The position numbers and the translations under genes were made by a program. From Sphingomonas yabuuchiae (GTDB taxonomy: Bacteria; Pseudomonadota; Alphaproteobacteria; Sphingomonadales; Sphingomonadaceae): a stretch of DNA of 64,000 bases. The stretch is from contig NZ_LDTF01000094.1 in the NCBI RefSeq assembly GCF_001477495.1, positions 1-64,000 of the forward strand. The letters are read 5' to 3'. Below, one piece after another: positions 11,038 through 18,675 of the stretch (positions are counted from its first letter, which is position 1; each line of letters opens with the position of its first letter). The notes below the pieces were generated by a model, which was given only the letters and a program-made list of their open reading frames with translations, made no database searches and was not told where the DNA came from.

Positions 11038-12528
11038 GTGAAGAACGGGACGATCCTTGGCAAAGTCCGTCTGGCGGCCACCGGGCTGGCGCTGATCCTG
11101 GGTCAGGGGACAGTGCACGCACAGGCTGCACCACCCCCCGCCGACCGTCCGGTGCCCGTGACCCTGCGCCCCGCCATCGATCGCCCAACGACGGTGTTCG
11201 AGGGCTGGGGCACCGCACTCGCCTGGTTCGCGCATGTCACCGGTGGCTGGCCCGAGGCGGAGCGGACGCGGCTGGCCGATCTGTTCTACGGGCCGCAAGG
11301 GCTCGGCTGGACGATCGCGCGCTACAATATCGGCGGCGGCAACGCGGCGGACACGCCCCCCTATATGAAGGTCGGCCGCGCGGTGCCCGGCTTCTGGCGG
11401 CAACCGGCAGGCGTGACGGGCAAGGACTGGTGGCGCGCCGACGATCCCGCCCTATGGGACTGGGGGCAGGATGCCAACCAGCGCTGGTGGCTGGATGCGA
11501 TCACCGCCCGCGTGAAGCAACCGATCTTCGAGGCCTTCTCCAACTCGCCGCCTTGGTTCATGACGGTCAGCGGCCGGGTATCGGGTGCGGAAAAGGGGAC
11601 GGACGACAATCTCCGTCCCGGTCAGGAAGCGGCCTTCGCCACCTATCTGGTCCGCGTCACCGACGAACTGCAGCGGCGGCACCACCTGACCTTTCGCACG
11701 CTGTCGCCGGTCAACGAGCCGAACACCAACTACTGGTTCGCGGCCAATACCCAGGAAGGCGCGCATTGGAGTCCGGCGCGCCAGGCGCAGATGATCGATG
11801 CGACCGCCGCCGCGCTGAAGGCCAAGGGCCTGTCGACGGTCGTGTCGGCCCCTGACGAGACCGCATCGCATCTGTTCGTACAGGACTGGGCCGCCTATCC
11901 GCCCGCCACCCGCGCGGCGATCGGGCAGTTGAACGTCCACAGCTATGGCACCGTCCACCAGACGGCGGTGCGCGATATCGCCCGCGCCTCGGGCATCAAG
12001 CTGTGGATGAGCGAGAACGACACGCCGCTGTCGGGCGATCCCGAGGACCTGACCGGGATGGCGTCACCGCTGGCCTTTGCCGAGCATGTCGTCGGCGATC
12101 TCAAGCGGCTGGAGCCCGCCGCCTGGGTCTTCTGGCAGGCGGTCGAGGATCTCAGCACCCGTAAGGGCGAGAAGGGATCGAACTGGGGCATCGTCAAGGC
12201 CGACCTGATGGGTGCCGCGAACCAGCCCCATGCGATCCATGTGACGGGCAAATATTGGGTGATGGCGCAGTTCAGCCGCTATATCCGGCCCGGCGACCGG
12301 CTGGTGCCGGTGGACGACATGGATACGGTCGCGGCGATGTCGGCGGATGGACGGCGGCTGGTGCTAGTCCATGTCAATCCGGGCCTGTCGCCACGGCCGC
12401 TAAGCGTCGCGGTGCCGGGGCGGTGGCAGCGGCGGATGATCGTGACCGATGCTGTGCATAAGTCCGTGGATATCGTGGGGGATATCGCACCGCCCCAGTC
12501 GGTGGTGACGTTGATATTGACGCGGTGA
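11038..12528 (+). CDS. GH30 family endo-beta-1,6-galactanase-like enzyme
   Basis: Secreted glycosidase of 496 residues. GTG 11038 was chosen because GGGGAGA lies 7 bases upstream and translation gives a good signal peptide (LAATGLALILGQGTVHAQA). The barrel starts at FEGWGTALAWFAH; acid/base is E227 in SPVNEPNTNYWF and nucleophile E326 in LWMSENDTP, with a C-terminal beta domain after about residue 400. The WGTALAWF and IARYNIGGGN patterns resemble fungal and bacterial endo-beta-1,6-galactanases of GH30 rather than glucosylceramidases. It is transcribed divergently from the GH2-GH51-GH43 operon, consistent with attack on the beta-1,6-galactan branches of type II arabinogalactan. Substrate specificity is inferred. 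Confidence 0.82.
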   Translation: MKNGTILGKVRLAATGLALILGQGTVHAQAAPPPADRPVPVTLRPAIDRPTTVFEGWGTALAWFAHVTGGWPEAERTRLADLFYGPQGLGWTIARYNIGGGNAADTPPYMKVGRAVPGFWRQPAGVTGKDWWRADDPALWDWGQDANQRWWLDAITARVKQPIFEAFSNSPPWFMTVSGRVSGAEKGTDDNLRPGQEAAFATYLVRVTDELQRRHHLTFRTLSPVNEPNTNYWFAANTQEGAHWSPARQAQMIDATAAALKAKGLSTVVSAPDETASHLFVQDWAAYPPATRAAIGQLNVHSYGTVHQTAVRDIARASGIKLWMSENDTPLSGDPEDLTGMASPLAFAEHVVGDLKRLEPAAWVFWQAVEDLSTRKGEKGSNWGIVKADLMGAANQPHAIHVTGKYWVMAQFSRYIRPGDRLVPVDDMDTVAAMSADGRRLVLVHVNPGLSPRPLSVAVPGRWQRRMIVTDAVHKSVDIVGDIAPPQSVVTLILTR

Positions 12529-12548
12529 GGGTTGGGGTGTTGGGGCGT

Positions 12549-12636
12549 GGCCTTCGACTTCGCTCAGGCTGAACGGTTGTTGGGGAATAGAGGCTTGATA
12601 CCCTCCCGCCGTTCAGCCTGAGCGAAGTCGAAGGCC
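12549..12636. repeat. Perfect 28-bp inverted repeat (family B pair)
   Basis: Arms 12549-12576 and 12609-12636 are exact reverse complements over 28 bases, around a 32-base spacer. Each arm contains CTTCGACTTCGCTCAGGCTG or its complement. It lies between the convergent GH30 and mmcB genes and could act as a bidirectional transcription block. Single copies recur at 4438, 23079 and 36811. Confidence 0.85.
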
Positions 12637-12643
12637 AAGGGAC

Positions 12644-13132
12644 TCACATCCCCGCGTCCGGATCGGTCAGCCCGATCATCCGCCGCCCGGCCCGCCTCGC
12701 GAAATTGAGCGTCGCCTTCTTTCGCACATGCGCGGGCAGCGGCACGCTATGCGCCTCCCGCACGATCGCGGCGTCGTAGCGATCGGCAACGATGATCCCC
12801 GTCCGCTCGGGCAGGAACGCCGCGCCTTCCAGCGGCGACCAGTCGAATCCGGCGGGCACCGCCCAGTAGAAACGATCGCAATGCGCCAGGTAATCGGGCC
12901 ATTTGCCGTCGCCCAGCATGTCGGCGCGCGATACCTTGATCTCGACGACGACGACATTCCCCCGCGCGTCGAGCGCCATCAGGTCGGCGCGGCGCCCACC
13001 CTCCAGCGGGACTTCGGGAATGGTGATCAGGTCGTGACGGAGCAGCATCCGCGTGACCCCGCGCGCGACATCGGCGGCGCATAAGGGCGATAGCGGATCG
13101 TCGACGCACGAAGCGGGCGGCATGTCCAACAT
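12644..13132 (-). CDS. mmcB: MmcB family DNA repair protein
   Basis: Protein of 162 residues with a PD-(D/E)XK-like nuclease core: ADLMALDARGNVVVVEIKVS supplies D and E-x-K, preceded by the N-terminal GVTRMLLRHD helix. It matches MmcB, an SOS-controlled protein needed for mitomycin C resistance in Caulobacter. There it is thought to work with the ImuA-ImuB-DnaE2 pathway, whose genes lie 40 kb away in this window. Start ATG 13132 (ATG 13123 possible) lies 12 bases after a perfect SOS box. It converges on GH30. DNA binding and nuclease activity are inferred from the fold-like motif only. Confidence 0.85.
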   Translation of the reverse strand: MLDMPPASCVDDPLSPLCAADVARGVTRMLLRHDLITIPEVPLEGGRRADLMALDARGNVVVVEIKVSRADMLGDGKWPDYLAHCDRFYWAVPAGFDWSPLEGAAFLPERTGIIVADRYDAAIVREAHSVPLPAHVRKKATLNFARRAGRRMIGLTDPDAGM

Positions 13133-13144
13133 ACCACCCGCTTA

Positions 13145-13159
13145 GAACATTTAGCGAAC
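13145..13159 (-). promoter_or_regulatory. LexA SOS box upstream of mmcB
   Basis: On the minus strand this reads GTTCGCTAAATGTTC, a perfect GTTC-N7-GTTC alphaproteobacterial LexA operator. It lies 12 bases before the mmcB ATG and overlaps the tail of the sleB-type gene's terminator. Confidence 0.9.
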
Positions 13160-13182
13160 AAAGCAAAGCCCCGATCCGGGGC
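13155..13182 (-). terminator. Intrinsic terminator after the cell wall hydrolase gene
   Basis: On the minus strand GCCCCG-GAT-CGGGGC (13182-13168) is followed by TTTGCTTTG. It ends inside the mmcB SOS promoter, so upstream transcription is insulated from mmcB. Confidence 0.8.
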
Positions 13183-13189
13183 CTGTCGT

Positions 13190-13843
13190 TCAACGATAGA
13201 AGATGTGGTTGCCGATCGCGGCGACCTTCTGCACCCGCACGCCCGGACGGTTGCCGGGGGTGTTGAAGTACAACGCCTTGCCCGCGGTGCTGTCCCATGC
13301 CTGGGCCAGCGCGACCTTGGCGACGGCGACGGCGGTGCGATAGGCGGTGTGCGACGGGCTGACCGAGGGGATTTCGCCCCGGCGCACGAAGCTGAACTGG
13401 CCGCGCTGCTTGATGACGTCGCAGACGCCGGTGGGGAAACGACCCGACTTGGTGCGGTTCAGGATGACCTGTGCCACGGCGAGCTGGCCCGCGAGCGGTT
13501 CGCCGCGACCTTCGAAATAGATGGCGCCGGCCAGACAGCGGAGCTCTTCGCTCGACGCGATCTCGTCCTGATCGGCCACGGCGTCGGCCAGCGAGTCATA
13601 GTCGCCGTCCTCATCGCCTTCAGAAACTTGGGAAAAATCGGGGAGCGCGGACATGGTGGCCCGGGCGCTCTGGGGAACCATCGCAACATCGGCGACGTTG
13701 ATCCCGGAAACAGTCATCGCACTGACTGGAGTGGCAGCAACACCGGCAACGTTGGTCGCGAGGCTGGGGGTGCTGGTGACGAGAAGACCCGCCAGAGATA
13801 GAGCCATGGCAGCAGATGCCGCGACTCGCTTGAAAACGGTCAT
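13190..13843 (-). CDS. Cell wall hydrolase, SleB family
   Basis: Exported protein of 217 residues. A signal peptide (AASAAMALSLAGLLVTSTPSLA) is followed by a ~70-residue linker rich in Ala, Val and Asp. The hydrolase_2/SleB domain covers about 100-217: LRCLAGAIYFEGRGEPLAGQ with the catalytic-type glutamate in YFEGRGE, and VILNRTKSGRFP. The family are peptidoglycan amidases or lytic transglycosylases; in non-sporulating alphaproteobacteria the role is wall remodelling. ATG 13843 gives the signal peptide. It is a single-gene unit with its own terminator. The precise bond cleaved is unknown. Confidence 0.88.
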   Translation of the reverse strand: MTVFKRVAASAAMALSLAGLLVTSTPSLATNVAGVAATPVSAMTVSGINVADVAMVPQSARATMSALPDFSQVSEGDEDGDYDSLADAVADQDEIASSEELRCLAGAIYFEGRGEPLAGQLAVAQVILNRTKSGRFPTGVCDVIKQRGQFSFVRRGEIPSVSPSHTAYRTAVAVAKVALAQAWDSTAGKALYFNTPGNRPGVRVQKVAAIGNHIFYR

Positions 13844-13998
13844 TCACTCAAACAGACATGCGGTTGGATCACGGACCCGAGCATTGCCCAAGGGCGCTCG
13901 TCCGGGCTTCCCCCCGACTGCGTAACCCACCGGATCGCACCCGATAAGCACAACGCGAAATTACGATGGGGGGCTCGTGGCCGATCCGGCCGCGTTCG

Positions 13999-14340
13999 TC
14001 AATGTTGCAGGATCGTTTCAGCGATGAAGCGTTCCGCCGCAGCGCCGTCCAGTTCGAGAATCCACAGGTCCGGATCGCGCGCCCGTCGCCGCTGCCAATA
14101 GCTTAAAATATCGTTTGCAGGCGTCGAGTCGATCAGCGCGGTTTTGCCATCGGGGCCGATGCCTCGCTCCAGCACCCGCTCGCGCCGGTGCGACGTGACG
14201 GGGTCGGTATCGACGACGATCACCAATATCCCCCCGGCCTGGGGATCGCCCTTGGCCAGTACCATGCCCATGCCGCCGCTGTCGTTCATCCGCCGCAACA
14301 GGGCGGTGACCAGCATTCCGCTCGGCAGTCGGCCGTCCAT
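13999..14340 (-). CDS. DUF1491 family protein
   Basis: Conserved alphaproteobacterial protein of 113 residues. Visible features are the RLPSGMLVTALLRRMN start, a beta-rich core (GGILVIVVDTD), and the C-terminal LEGAAAERFI-like helix (LELDGAAAERFIAETILQH), all typical of DUF1491. No catalytic motif is visible, and it is predicted to be cytoplasmic. ATG 14340 was chosen over a TTG at 14349 that would overlap the upstream stop. It follows the thioesterase gene by 5 bases, so it is co-transcribed with ptsN and the thioesterase. The function is unknown. Confidence 0.78.
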   Translation of the reverse strand: MDGRLPSGMLVTALLRRMNDSGGMGMVLAKGDPQAGGILVIVVDTDPVTSHRRERVLERGIGPDGKTALIDSTPANDILSYWQRRRARDPDLWILELDGAAAERFIAETILQH

Positions 14341-14345
14341 CGCGC

Positions 14346-14804
14346 TCAAGCCGTTCGATAGCCGGGCAGGCCCGCCAAGGCGATCTGCGAACGCATGAAG
14401 GTGCCGGTGCCGCGCGCGACCTCTTCGCCGCTGGCATCGATCAACCGTGCATCGGCGACGAACACCCGCCGCCGTCCGCTGACCCAGCGCCCCTCGGCCA
14501 CCACTTCCCCCGCCTTGATCGGGCGGGTCAGCAGCAGGTTGAATTGCGTGGTCAGCAGGAAGCGGTCGGTGACCAGGCTGTTGCAGGCGTAAAAAGCCGC
14601 ATCGTCGAGCATCTTGAAATAGCTCGTGCCATGCGCCGCGCCGGCCGCGTGATAATGCCGCTCGTCCACCCGAAAGCGGATGCGGGCAAGGCCCGGCTCC
14701 GCAATCTCCAGCGTGGAGTCGAACAGGCGGTTGATCGGGGCCTCGGCATAGAGCGCCTCGAGCGCCCGGAAATGCGCGGCCTCGCCCTCAGGCCGCGGCG
14801 TCAC
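14346..14804 (-). CDS. PaaI-like hotdog thioesterase
   Basis: Hotdog-fold protein of 152 residues, related to PaaI/YigI-type acyl-CoA thioesterases. HAAGAAHGTSYFKMLDDAAF carries the conserved HG..hh..D/E..A core, and RPIKAGEVVAEGRW the later beta strands. GTG 14804 was chosen since GAGG/AGGA lie just upstream and family N-termini fit; the frame extends further but inside ptsN. It overlaps the end of ptsN by 17 bases and precedes DUF1491 by 5, giving a tight operon. The substrate is not predictable; aromatic or medium-chain acyl-CoA is usual for the family. Confidence 0.82.
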   Translation of the reverse strand: MTPRPEGEAAHFRALEALYAEAPINRLFDSTLEIAEPGLARIRFRVDERHYHAAGAAHGTSYFKMLDDAAFYACNSLVTDRFLLTTQFNLLLTRPIKAGEVVAEGRWVSGRRRVFVADARLIDASGEEVARGTGTFMRSQIALAGLPGYRTA

Positions 14805-15258
14805 GCGCCTCGTCCTGGGTGAGCAGCGCCCAGATCGCATCGGGCGACCCCGCGCCGCGCAGCTTGGCGACGAAGCCCTTGTCGCGCAGCCGCCGCGAAA
14901 TCCGGGCCAGCGCCTTCAGATGCGCCGATCCCGCATCGGCGGGCGAGAACATCGCAAAGACCAGATCGACCGGCATGTCGTCGACCGCCTGGAAATCAAC
15001 CGGCTGCGCCAGACGCGCAAAGACACCGACGATCTGGGTCAGTCCGGGCAGTTTGCCGTGCGGGATGGCGACGCCCCCGCCGAAACCGGTCGATCCCAGC
15101 TTCTCGCGTTCGAGCAGCACATCGGCCAGCAGCTTGGCATCCTGCCCCGCAGGCCCGGCGGCGGCCGCCGCCAGCGCCTGGAACAGGGTCTTCTTGTTGG
15201 CGGCGCTGACGCCCGCCAGCACCGTATCGTGGCGCAACAGATCGCTGAAGTCGTTCAT
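14788..15258 (-). CDS. ptsN: Nitrogen PTS EIIA protein PtsN
   Basis: EIIA-Ntr protein of 156 residues. It receives phosphate from NPr in the nitrogen phosphotransferase system and regulates potassium transport, stress or PHB metabolism in other alphaproteobacteria. The phosphorylation site is H67 in GGVAIPHGKL, with the family motif REKLGSTGFG before it and VDLVFAMFSPADAGSAHL after it. ATG 15258 starts MNDFSDLLRHDTV. It follows hpf by 64 bases, the classical hpf-ptsN pairing, with a strong hairpin between them. Its 3' end overlaps the thioesterase start. Confidence 0.93.
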   Translation of the reverse strand: MNDFSDLLRHDTVLAGVSAANKKTLFQALAAAAAGPAGQDAKLLADVLLEREKLGSTGFGGGVAIPHGKLPGLTQIVGVFARLAQPVDFQAVDDMPVDLVFAMFSPADAGSAHLKALARISRRLRDKGFVAKLRGAGSPDAIWALLTQDEARDAAA

Positions 15259-15276
15259 GGTCTTTCCGGTGCGCCC

Positions 15277-15308
15277 CCGCGCGGCCCGCCTATTAACGGG
15301 CCGCGCGG
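15277..15308. terminator. 12-bp intercistronic hairpin between hpf and ptsN
   Basis: CCGCGCGGCCCG and CGGGCCGCGCGG form a perfect stem around 8 bases (CCTATTAA). There is no following T-run on either strand, so it is more likely an attenuating, processing or mRNA-stabilising structure than a full terminator. Confidence 0.6.
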
Positions 15309-15322
15309 AAGAACGATAGAGC

Positions 15323-15913
15323 TTATCCGGCCGTGCCGCCGCGTTGCGGCTCGACCCAGCCGATGGTTCCGTCACCACGGCGATAGACCATATTATACGA
15401 CCCGGTGCCCGAATTCTTGAACAACAGGGCCGCAGTATTGCGCAGGTCGAGCATCATGACCGCATCCGACACACTCGCATCGGGAATATCGACGCGGGTT
15501 TCGGCGATGATCAGGGGTGCATCGCCCGCCTCGTCCTCGTCGACCTGTTCGGCAAAGAGGGTATAGCCCGCGTCATAGGCCCCGGCCTCGGCCAGTTCGA
15601 TCGCCTGACCCTGGTTGCGATCCTTCAGTCGGCGCGAATAACGGCGCAGTTGCTTTTCGATCTTGGTCGCGGCACCGTCAAAGGCGAGATGCGCGTCCTG
15701 CGCATCGTGACGGCCCTTCAGGACCAGACCACGGGTGACGTGCATCACGATATCGCATTTGAACCCGACATCATGCGGGCCCTTGCCGAACGTCACCTCG
15801 GACGAGATGGCGCGGGCGAAATATTTCTCGGCGATACCCTGAAGCCGGTCCGTCACATGGGTCCGCAGCGCGTCGCCCGTTTCGACCTGATGACCAGAAA
15901 TCCGGATATCCAT
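15323..15913 (-). CDS. hpf: Ribosome hibernation promoting factor, long form
   Basis: Long-type HPF/RaiA of 196 residues. It has an N-terminal ribosome-binding beta-alpha-beta-beta-beta-alpha domain (1-105, MDIRISGHQVETGDALR) and a C-terminal dimerisation domain (about 135-190, AVMMLDLRNTAALLFKNSGT, YNMVYRRGDGTIGWVEP). Long HPF dimerises 70S ribosomes to 100S in stationary phase. AAGGAG lies 6 bases before ATG 15913. It is upstream of ptsN in the same direction, the usual arrangement (after rpoN in many genomes; rpoN is not here). Confidence 0.94.
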   Translation of the reverse strand: MDIRISGHQVETGDALRTHVTDRLQGIAEKYFARAISSEVTFGKGPHDVGFKCDIVMHVTRGLVLKGRHDAQDAHLAFDGAATKIEKQLRRYSRRLKDRNQGQAIELAEAGAYDAGYTLFAEQVDEDEAGDAPLIIAETRVDIPDASVSDAVMMLDLRNTAALLFKNSGTGSYNMVYRRGDGTIGWVEPQRGGTAG

Positions 15914-15968
15914 CGTCTTCTCCTTGATGCACTCTGATGGGACGGTCCTTTTGGCCTTTCCCGTGGCG

Positions 15969-16664
15969 TCAACCGGACGCCTCGGCCCCCCAAACCGGAT
16001 CGGTTATGCCCTTAAGAAACGCCGCATGGGCGGCAAGTTCCGCCTCGCTCGGTCGGAAGATGCGCGGCGGGCGGACCTTGGCGGGCGCGCGGGCGACGAT
16101 CACCGGCCCGGTGTCGGCACTCGCCTCGGCGAGCAGGCCCAGGCCGATCTGCCGTCCGCCCATCAGCTCGACATAGACCTGCGCCAGCAGCTGCGCGTCG
16201 AGCAGTGCGCCGTGCAGCACACGGTGCGAGCGGTCGATGCCATAGCGCGAGCACAGCGCGTCGAGTGTGTGCTTGGCACCGGGATGCTTGCTGCGCGCGA
16301 TCGCCAGCGTGTCGACCATCCGCGTCTTTTCGCAGACCGGCGGGAAGCCCAGCGCGCCCAGTTCACCATTGATGAAGCCGAAATCGAAGGTCGCGTTGTG
16401 CGCGATCAGCGGCGCGTCGCCAATAAAGTCCAGAAACTCGGCCACCCCGGCCGAAAAGACCGGCTTGTCCTTCAGGAACGCGTCGGACAGGCCATGGACG
16501 GCCTGCGCCTCGGCGGGCATCGACCGTTCGGGATTGAAATAGGCGTGATAGGTGCGACCGGTCTCGACCCGGTTGACCAGTTCGACACAGCCGATTTCAA
16601 CCAGCCGGTCGCCTTCCGAAAATTTGAACCCTGTCGTTTCGGTGTCGAAAACGATCTCTCTCAT
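15969..16664 (-). CDS. dnaQ: DNA polymerase III epsilon subunit
   Basis: Proofreading 3'-5' exonuclease of the replicative polymerase, 231 residues. DEDDh motifs: D7 and E9 in VFDTETTG, the second aspartate in AHNATFDFGFIN, and H plus D in RVLHGALLDAQLLAQVY. The C-terminal segment (RPPRIFRPSEAELAAHAAFL) would be the alpha-subunit binding tail. ATG 16664. It is the last gene of the ppsR-maf-aroE-coaE-dnaQ cluster, 7 bases after coaE. The same cluster flanks the Caulobacter origin. Confidence 0.94.
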   Translation of the reverse strand: MREIVFDTETTGFKFSEGDRLVEIGCVELVNRVETGRTYHAYFNPERSMPAEAQAVHGLSDAFLKDKPVFSAGVAEFLDFIGDAPLIAHNATFDFGFINGELGALGFPPVCEKTRMVDTLAIARSKHPGAKHTLDALCSRYGIDRSHRVLHGALLDAQLLAQVYVELMGGRQIGLGLLAEASADTGPVIVARAPAKVRPPRIFRPSEAELAAHAAFLKGITDPVWGAEASG

Positions 16665-16671
16665 TACCCGA

Positions 16672-17265
16672 CTATCGGCCTTCGGAGTCCCGCATGCAAG
16701 TGATCAGCGCGCGGACTTTTTCGCGGGTTTCGGCCAGTGGAATGTCGGTCGCGATGACGTGATCGGCACGCGCACGCTTGGCCGCATCGGGCAGCTGACG
16801 CGCAAGAATCGCGGCAAATTTCTCTTTCGTCATGCCGGGCCTTGCCAACACTCTTGCCTCTTGCACAGCCGGTTCTGCCGAAACAACCAACACCTTATCC
16901 ACAGCCTTGTCACCAGCGGTTTCCAACAGTAGCGGCACGTCCACCACCACCAGAGGAGCCCCGGCATGGGCCGTCAGAAAGGCCGTGCGTTCGGCCTGGA
17001 CGGCGGGATGCACGATCGCCTCGAGTCGACGCATCGCGGAGTCATCGCCCAACACCGCCCTGCCCAGCGCGCCCCGATTCACCCCCTCGGGACCGGTGGT
17101 GCCGGGAAAGGCCGATTCGATCGCCGCGACCAATGTTCCACCTGGCCCCTGCAGGCGGTGGACACAGGCATCGGCGTCGAACACCGGCACCCCTTCGTCG
17201 CGAAACATCTGCGCGACGGTGGACTTGCCCATGCCGATCGAGCCGGTCAGCCCCAGGACGATCAT
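16672..17265 (-). CDS. coaE: Dephospho-CoA kinase
   Basis: Last step of coenzyme A synthesis, ATP-dependent phosphorylation of the 3'-OH of dephospho-CoA; 197 residues. The P-loop GLTGSIGMGKST (5-16) and FDADACVHRL are the family signatures; VVVDVPLLLETAGD is the conserved middle motif. ATG 17265 was chosen because the beta strand leading to the P-loop starts directly after it; upstream in-frame sequence lies in aroE. It sits 10 bases after the aroE stop. Confidence 0.94.
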   Translation of the reverse strand: MIVLGLTGSIGMGKSTVAQMFRDEGVPVFDADACVHRLQGPGGTLVAAIESAFPGTTGPEGVNRGALGRAVLGDDSAMRRLEAIVHPAVQAERTAFLTAHAGAPLVVVDVPLLLETAGDKAVDKVLVVSAEPAVQEARVLARPGMTKEKFAAILARQLPDAAKRARADHVIATDIPLAETREKVRALITCMRDSEGR

Positions 17266-17275
17266 GGCTGCACGA

Positions 17276-18088
17276 TCATCGCAGCAGGATCTCGCGCAAC
17301 GCATCGTCCCGGTCGCGCGGCGGGGCGGTGCCGAAGAAGCGCTCGAACGCCACCGCCGCCTGGCCGATTAGCATCTCCAGCCCGTCGATCGTCGCCAGCC
17401 CCCTCGCCCGCGCCGCCGCCAGCAGCGCGGTTTCGAGCGGCGCATAGACGATGTCGTAGACCACGGCCTCGGGCGGTAGCGCCGACAGATCGAGATCGAG
17501 CGGCGGCTGGCCGGTCATGCCCAGGCTGGTCGCGTTCACGACCAGGGCACCGGGTGGAACGGCGTCGCCGATCGGCAGCGCCTGCCCCTCCAGGCCGAAG
17601 GACGACAACAGCGCCGCCCCCTTCTCCACATTGCGGTTAAACAGCGTGACCGGCCCGACGCCGATCCCCGCCAGGGCGTACAGCACGGCGCGCCCGGCCC
17701 CCCCTGCCCCGATCACCGTCACCGGCTTGCCCGCCAGATCGAAGGCTTGGAGCGGCGTGGCAAAACCCGCGGCATCGGTGTTGGTGCCGACCAACGCGCC
17801 GTCCGCGGCGCGAAAGGCGGTGTTGGTCGCCCCGATCGCGGTCCGCACATCTTCCCGATCCTCGACATGATCGAGCGCGGCGATCTTGTGCGGTACGGTG
17901 ATGTTGCAGCCGCGCCAGTCCGGATCGGCCTTCCGCGCGGCGAAATAGGCGGGCAGCGCATCCGGCGTGACATGGGTGGCGCGATACGCCGCCTCGATCC
18001 CCAGCGCCTCCAGCCAGAAACCATGGATTTTCGGCGATTTGCTATGGGCAATCGGGTCGCCGATCACCTCCGCATAAGGAAGGGCCAT
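17276..18088 (-). CDS. aroE: Shikimate dehydrogenase
   Basis: NADPH-dependent reduction of 3-dehydroshikimate, in aromatic amino acid synthesis; 270 residues. The substrate domain has IAHSKSPKIHGFWLEALGI and CNITVPHKIAALDH, including the catalytic lysine in VPHK. The NADP domain has VIGAGGAGRAVLYAL and FNRNVEKGAAL. The C-terminal LEMLIGQAAVAFERFFG is typical. ATG 18088 shares one base with the maf stop (TGATG), indicating translational coupling. Confidence 0.95.
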   Translation of the reverse strand: MALPYAEVIGDPIAHSKSPKIHGFWLEALGIEAAYRATHVTPDALPAYFAARKADPDWRGCNITVPHKIAALDHVEDREDVRTAIGATNTAFRAADGALVGTNTDAAGFATPLQAFDLAGKPVTVIGAGGAGRAVLYALAGIGVGPVTLFNRNVEKGAALLSSFGLEGQALPIGDAVPPGALVVNATSLGMTGQPPLDLDLSALPPEAVVYDIVYAPLETALLAAARARGLATIDGLEMLIGQAAVAFERFFGTAPPRDRDDALREILLR

Positions 18089-18675
18089 CAGGCGGGCATC
18101 CAGCCGCGTTCGCGCAAATAGCCCAGCACGGGAAGCAGCGGCATTCCGAGAATGGTGAAATGGCTGCCCTCGATCCGCGAGAAGAGCTGCACTCCCGGCC
18201 CCTCGATCCGGAAACAGCCGACGCAGCCCGAAATGGCGGGCCATTCCTGATCCAGATAGCGGTCGATGAACGCACCCGAGAGCGGGCGGACATGGAGCTT
18301 GGCGCGCTCGACATGCCGCCAGACCGGGCGGCCATGCTCGGCGATGACGGCGGCGCTCCACAGCTCATGGCTCCCGCCGCTCATCCGCGCCAGATGCTCG
18401 GCCGCCTCCTCGCGGCTCTCCGGCTTGTCGAGCAGCGTGCCGTCGGCGAGCGCGACGATGGAATCGGACCCCAGCACCGGCACCGGCCCGGCATTGGCGG
18501 AGATCTTCACCGCCTTCATTTCGGCCAGCGCATCGGACAGGTCGCGCGGGGTCGCGCCCGCCATCGCCGCCTTGACCCCGGCTTCGTCCACCCGCGCAGG
18601 GACCGCTTCATAGGCCACGCCCGCCGCGTCGAGCATCGCCCGGCGCGAGGCGCTTTGCGAGGCGAGGATGATCAT
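18088..18675 (-). CDS. maf: Maf family nucleotide pyrophosphatase
   Basis: Maf-like nucleoside triphosphate pyrophosphatase of 195 residues, thought to remove non-canonical nucleotides. Motifs: LASQSASRRAMLDAAG at the N-terminus, VLGSDSIVALADGTLLDKP in the middle with the catalytic aspartate, and GCFRIEGPGVQLFSRIEGS near the end. The E in RIEG..LF resembles the YhdE/dTTP or 7-methyl-GTP subgroup, but this cannot be settled by eye. It overlaps ppsR by 4 bases (ATGA) and aroE by 1. Confidence 0.92.
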   Translation of the reverse strand: MIILASQSASRRAMLDAAGVAYEAVPARVDEAGVKAAMAGATPRDLSDALAEMKAVKISANAGPVPVLGSDSIVALADGTLLDKPESREEAAEHLARMSGGSHELWSAAVIAEHGRPVWRHVERAKLHVRPLSGAFIDRYLDQEWPAISGCVGCFRIEGPGVQLFSRIEGSHFTILGMPLLPVLGYLRERGWMPA

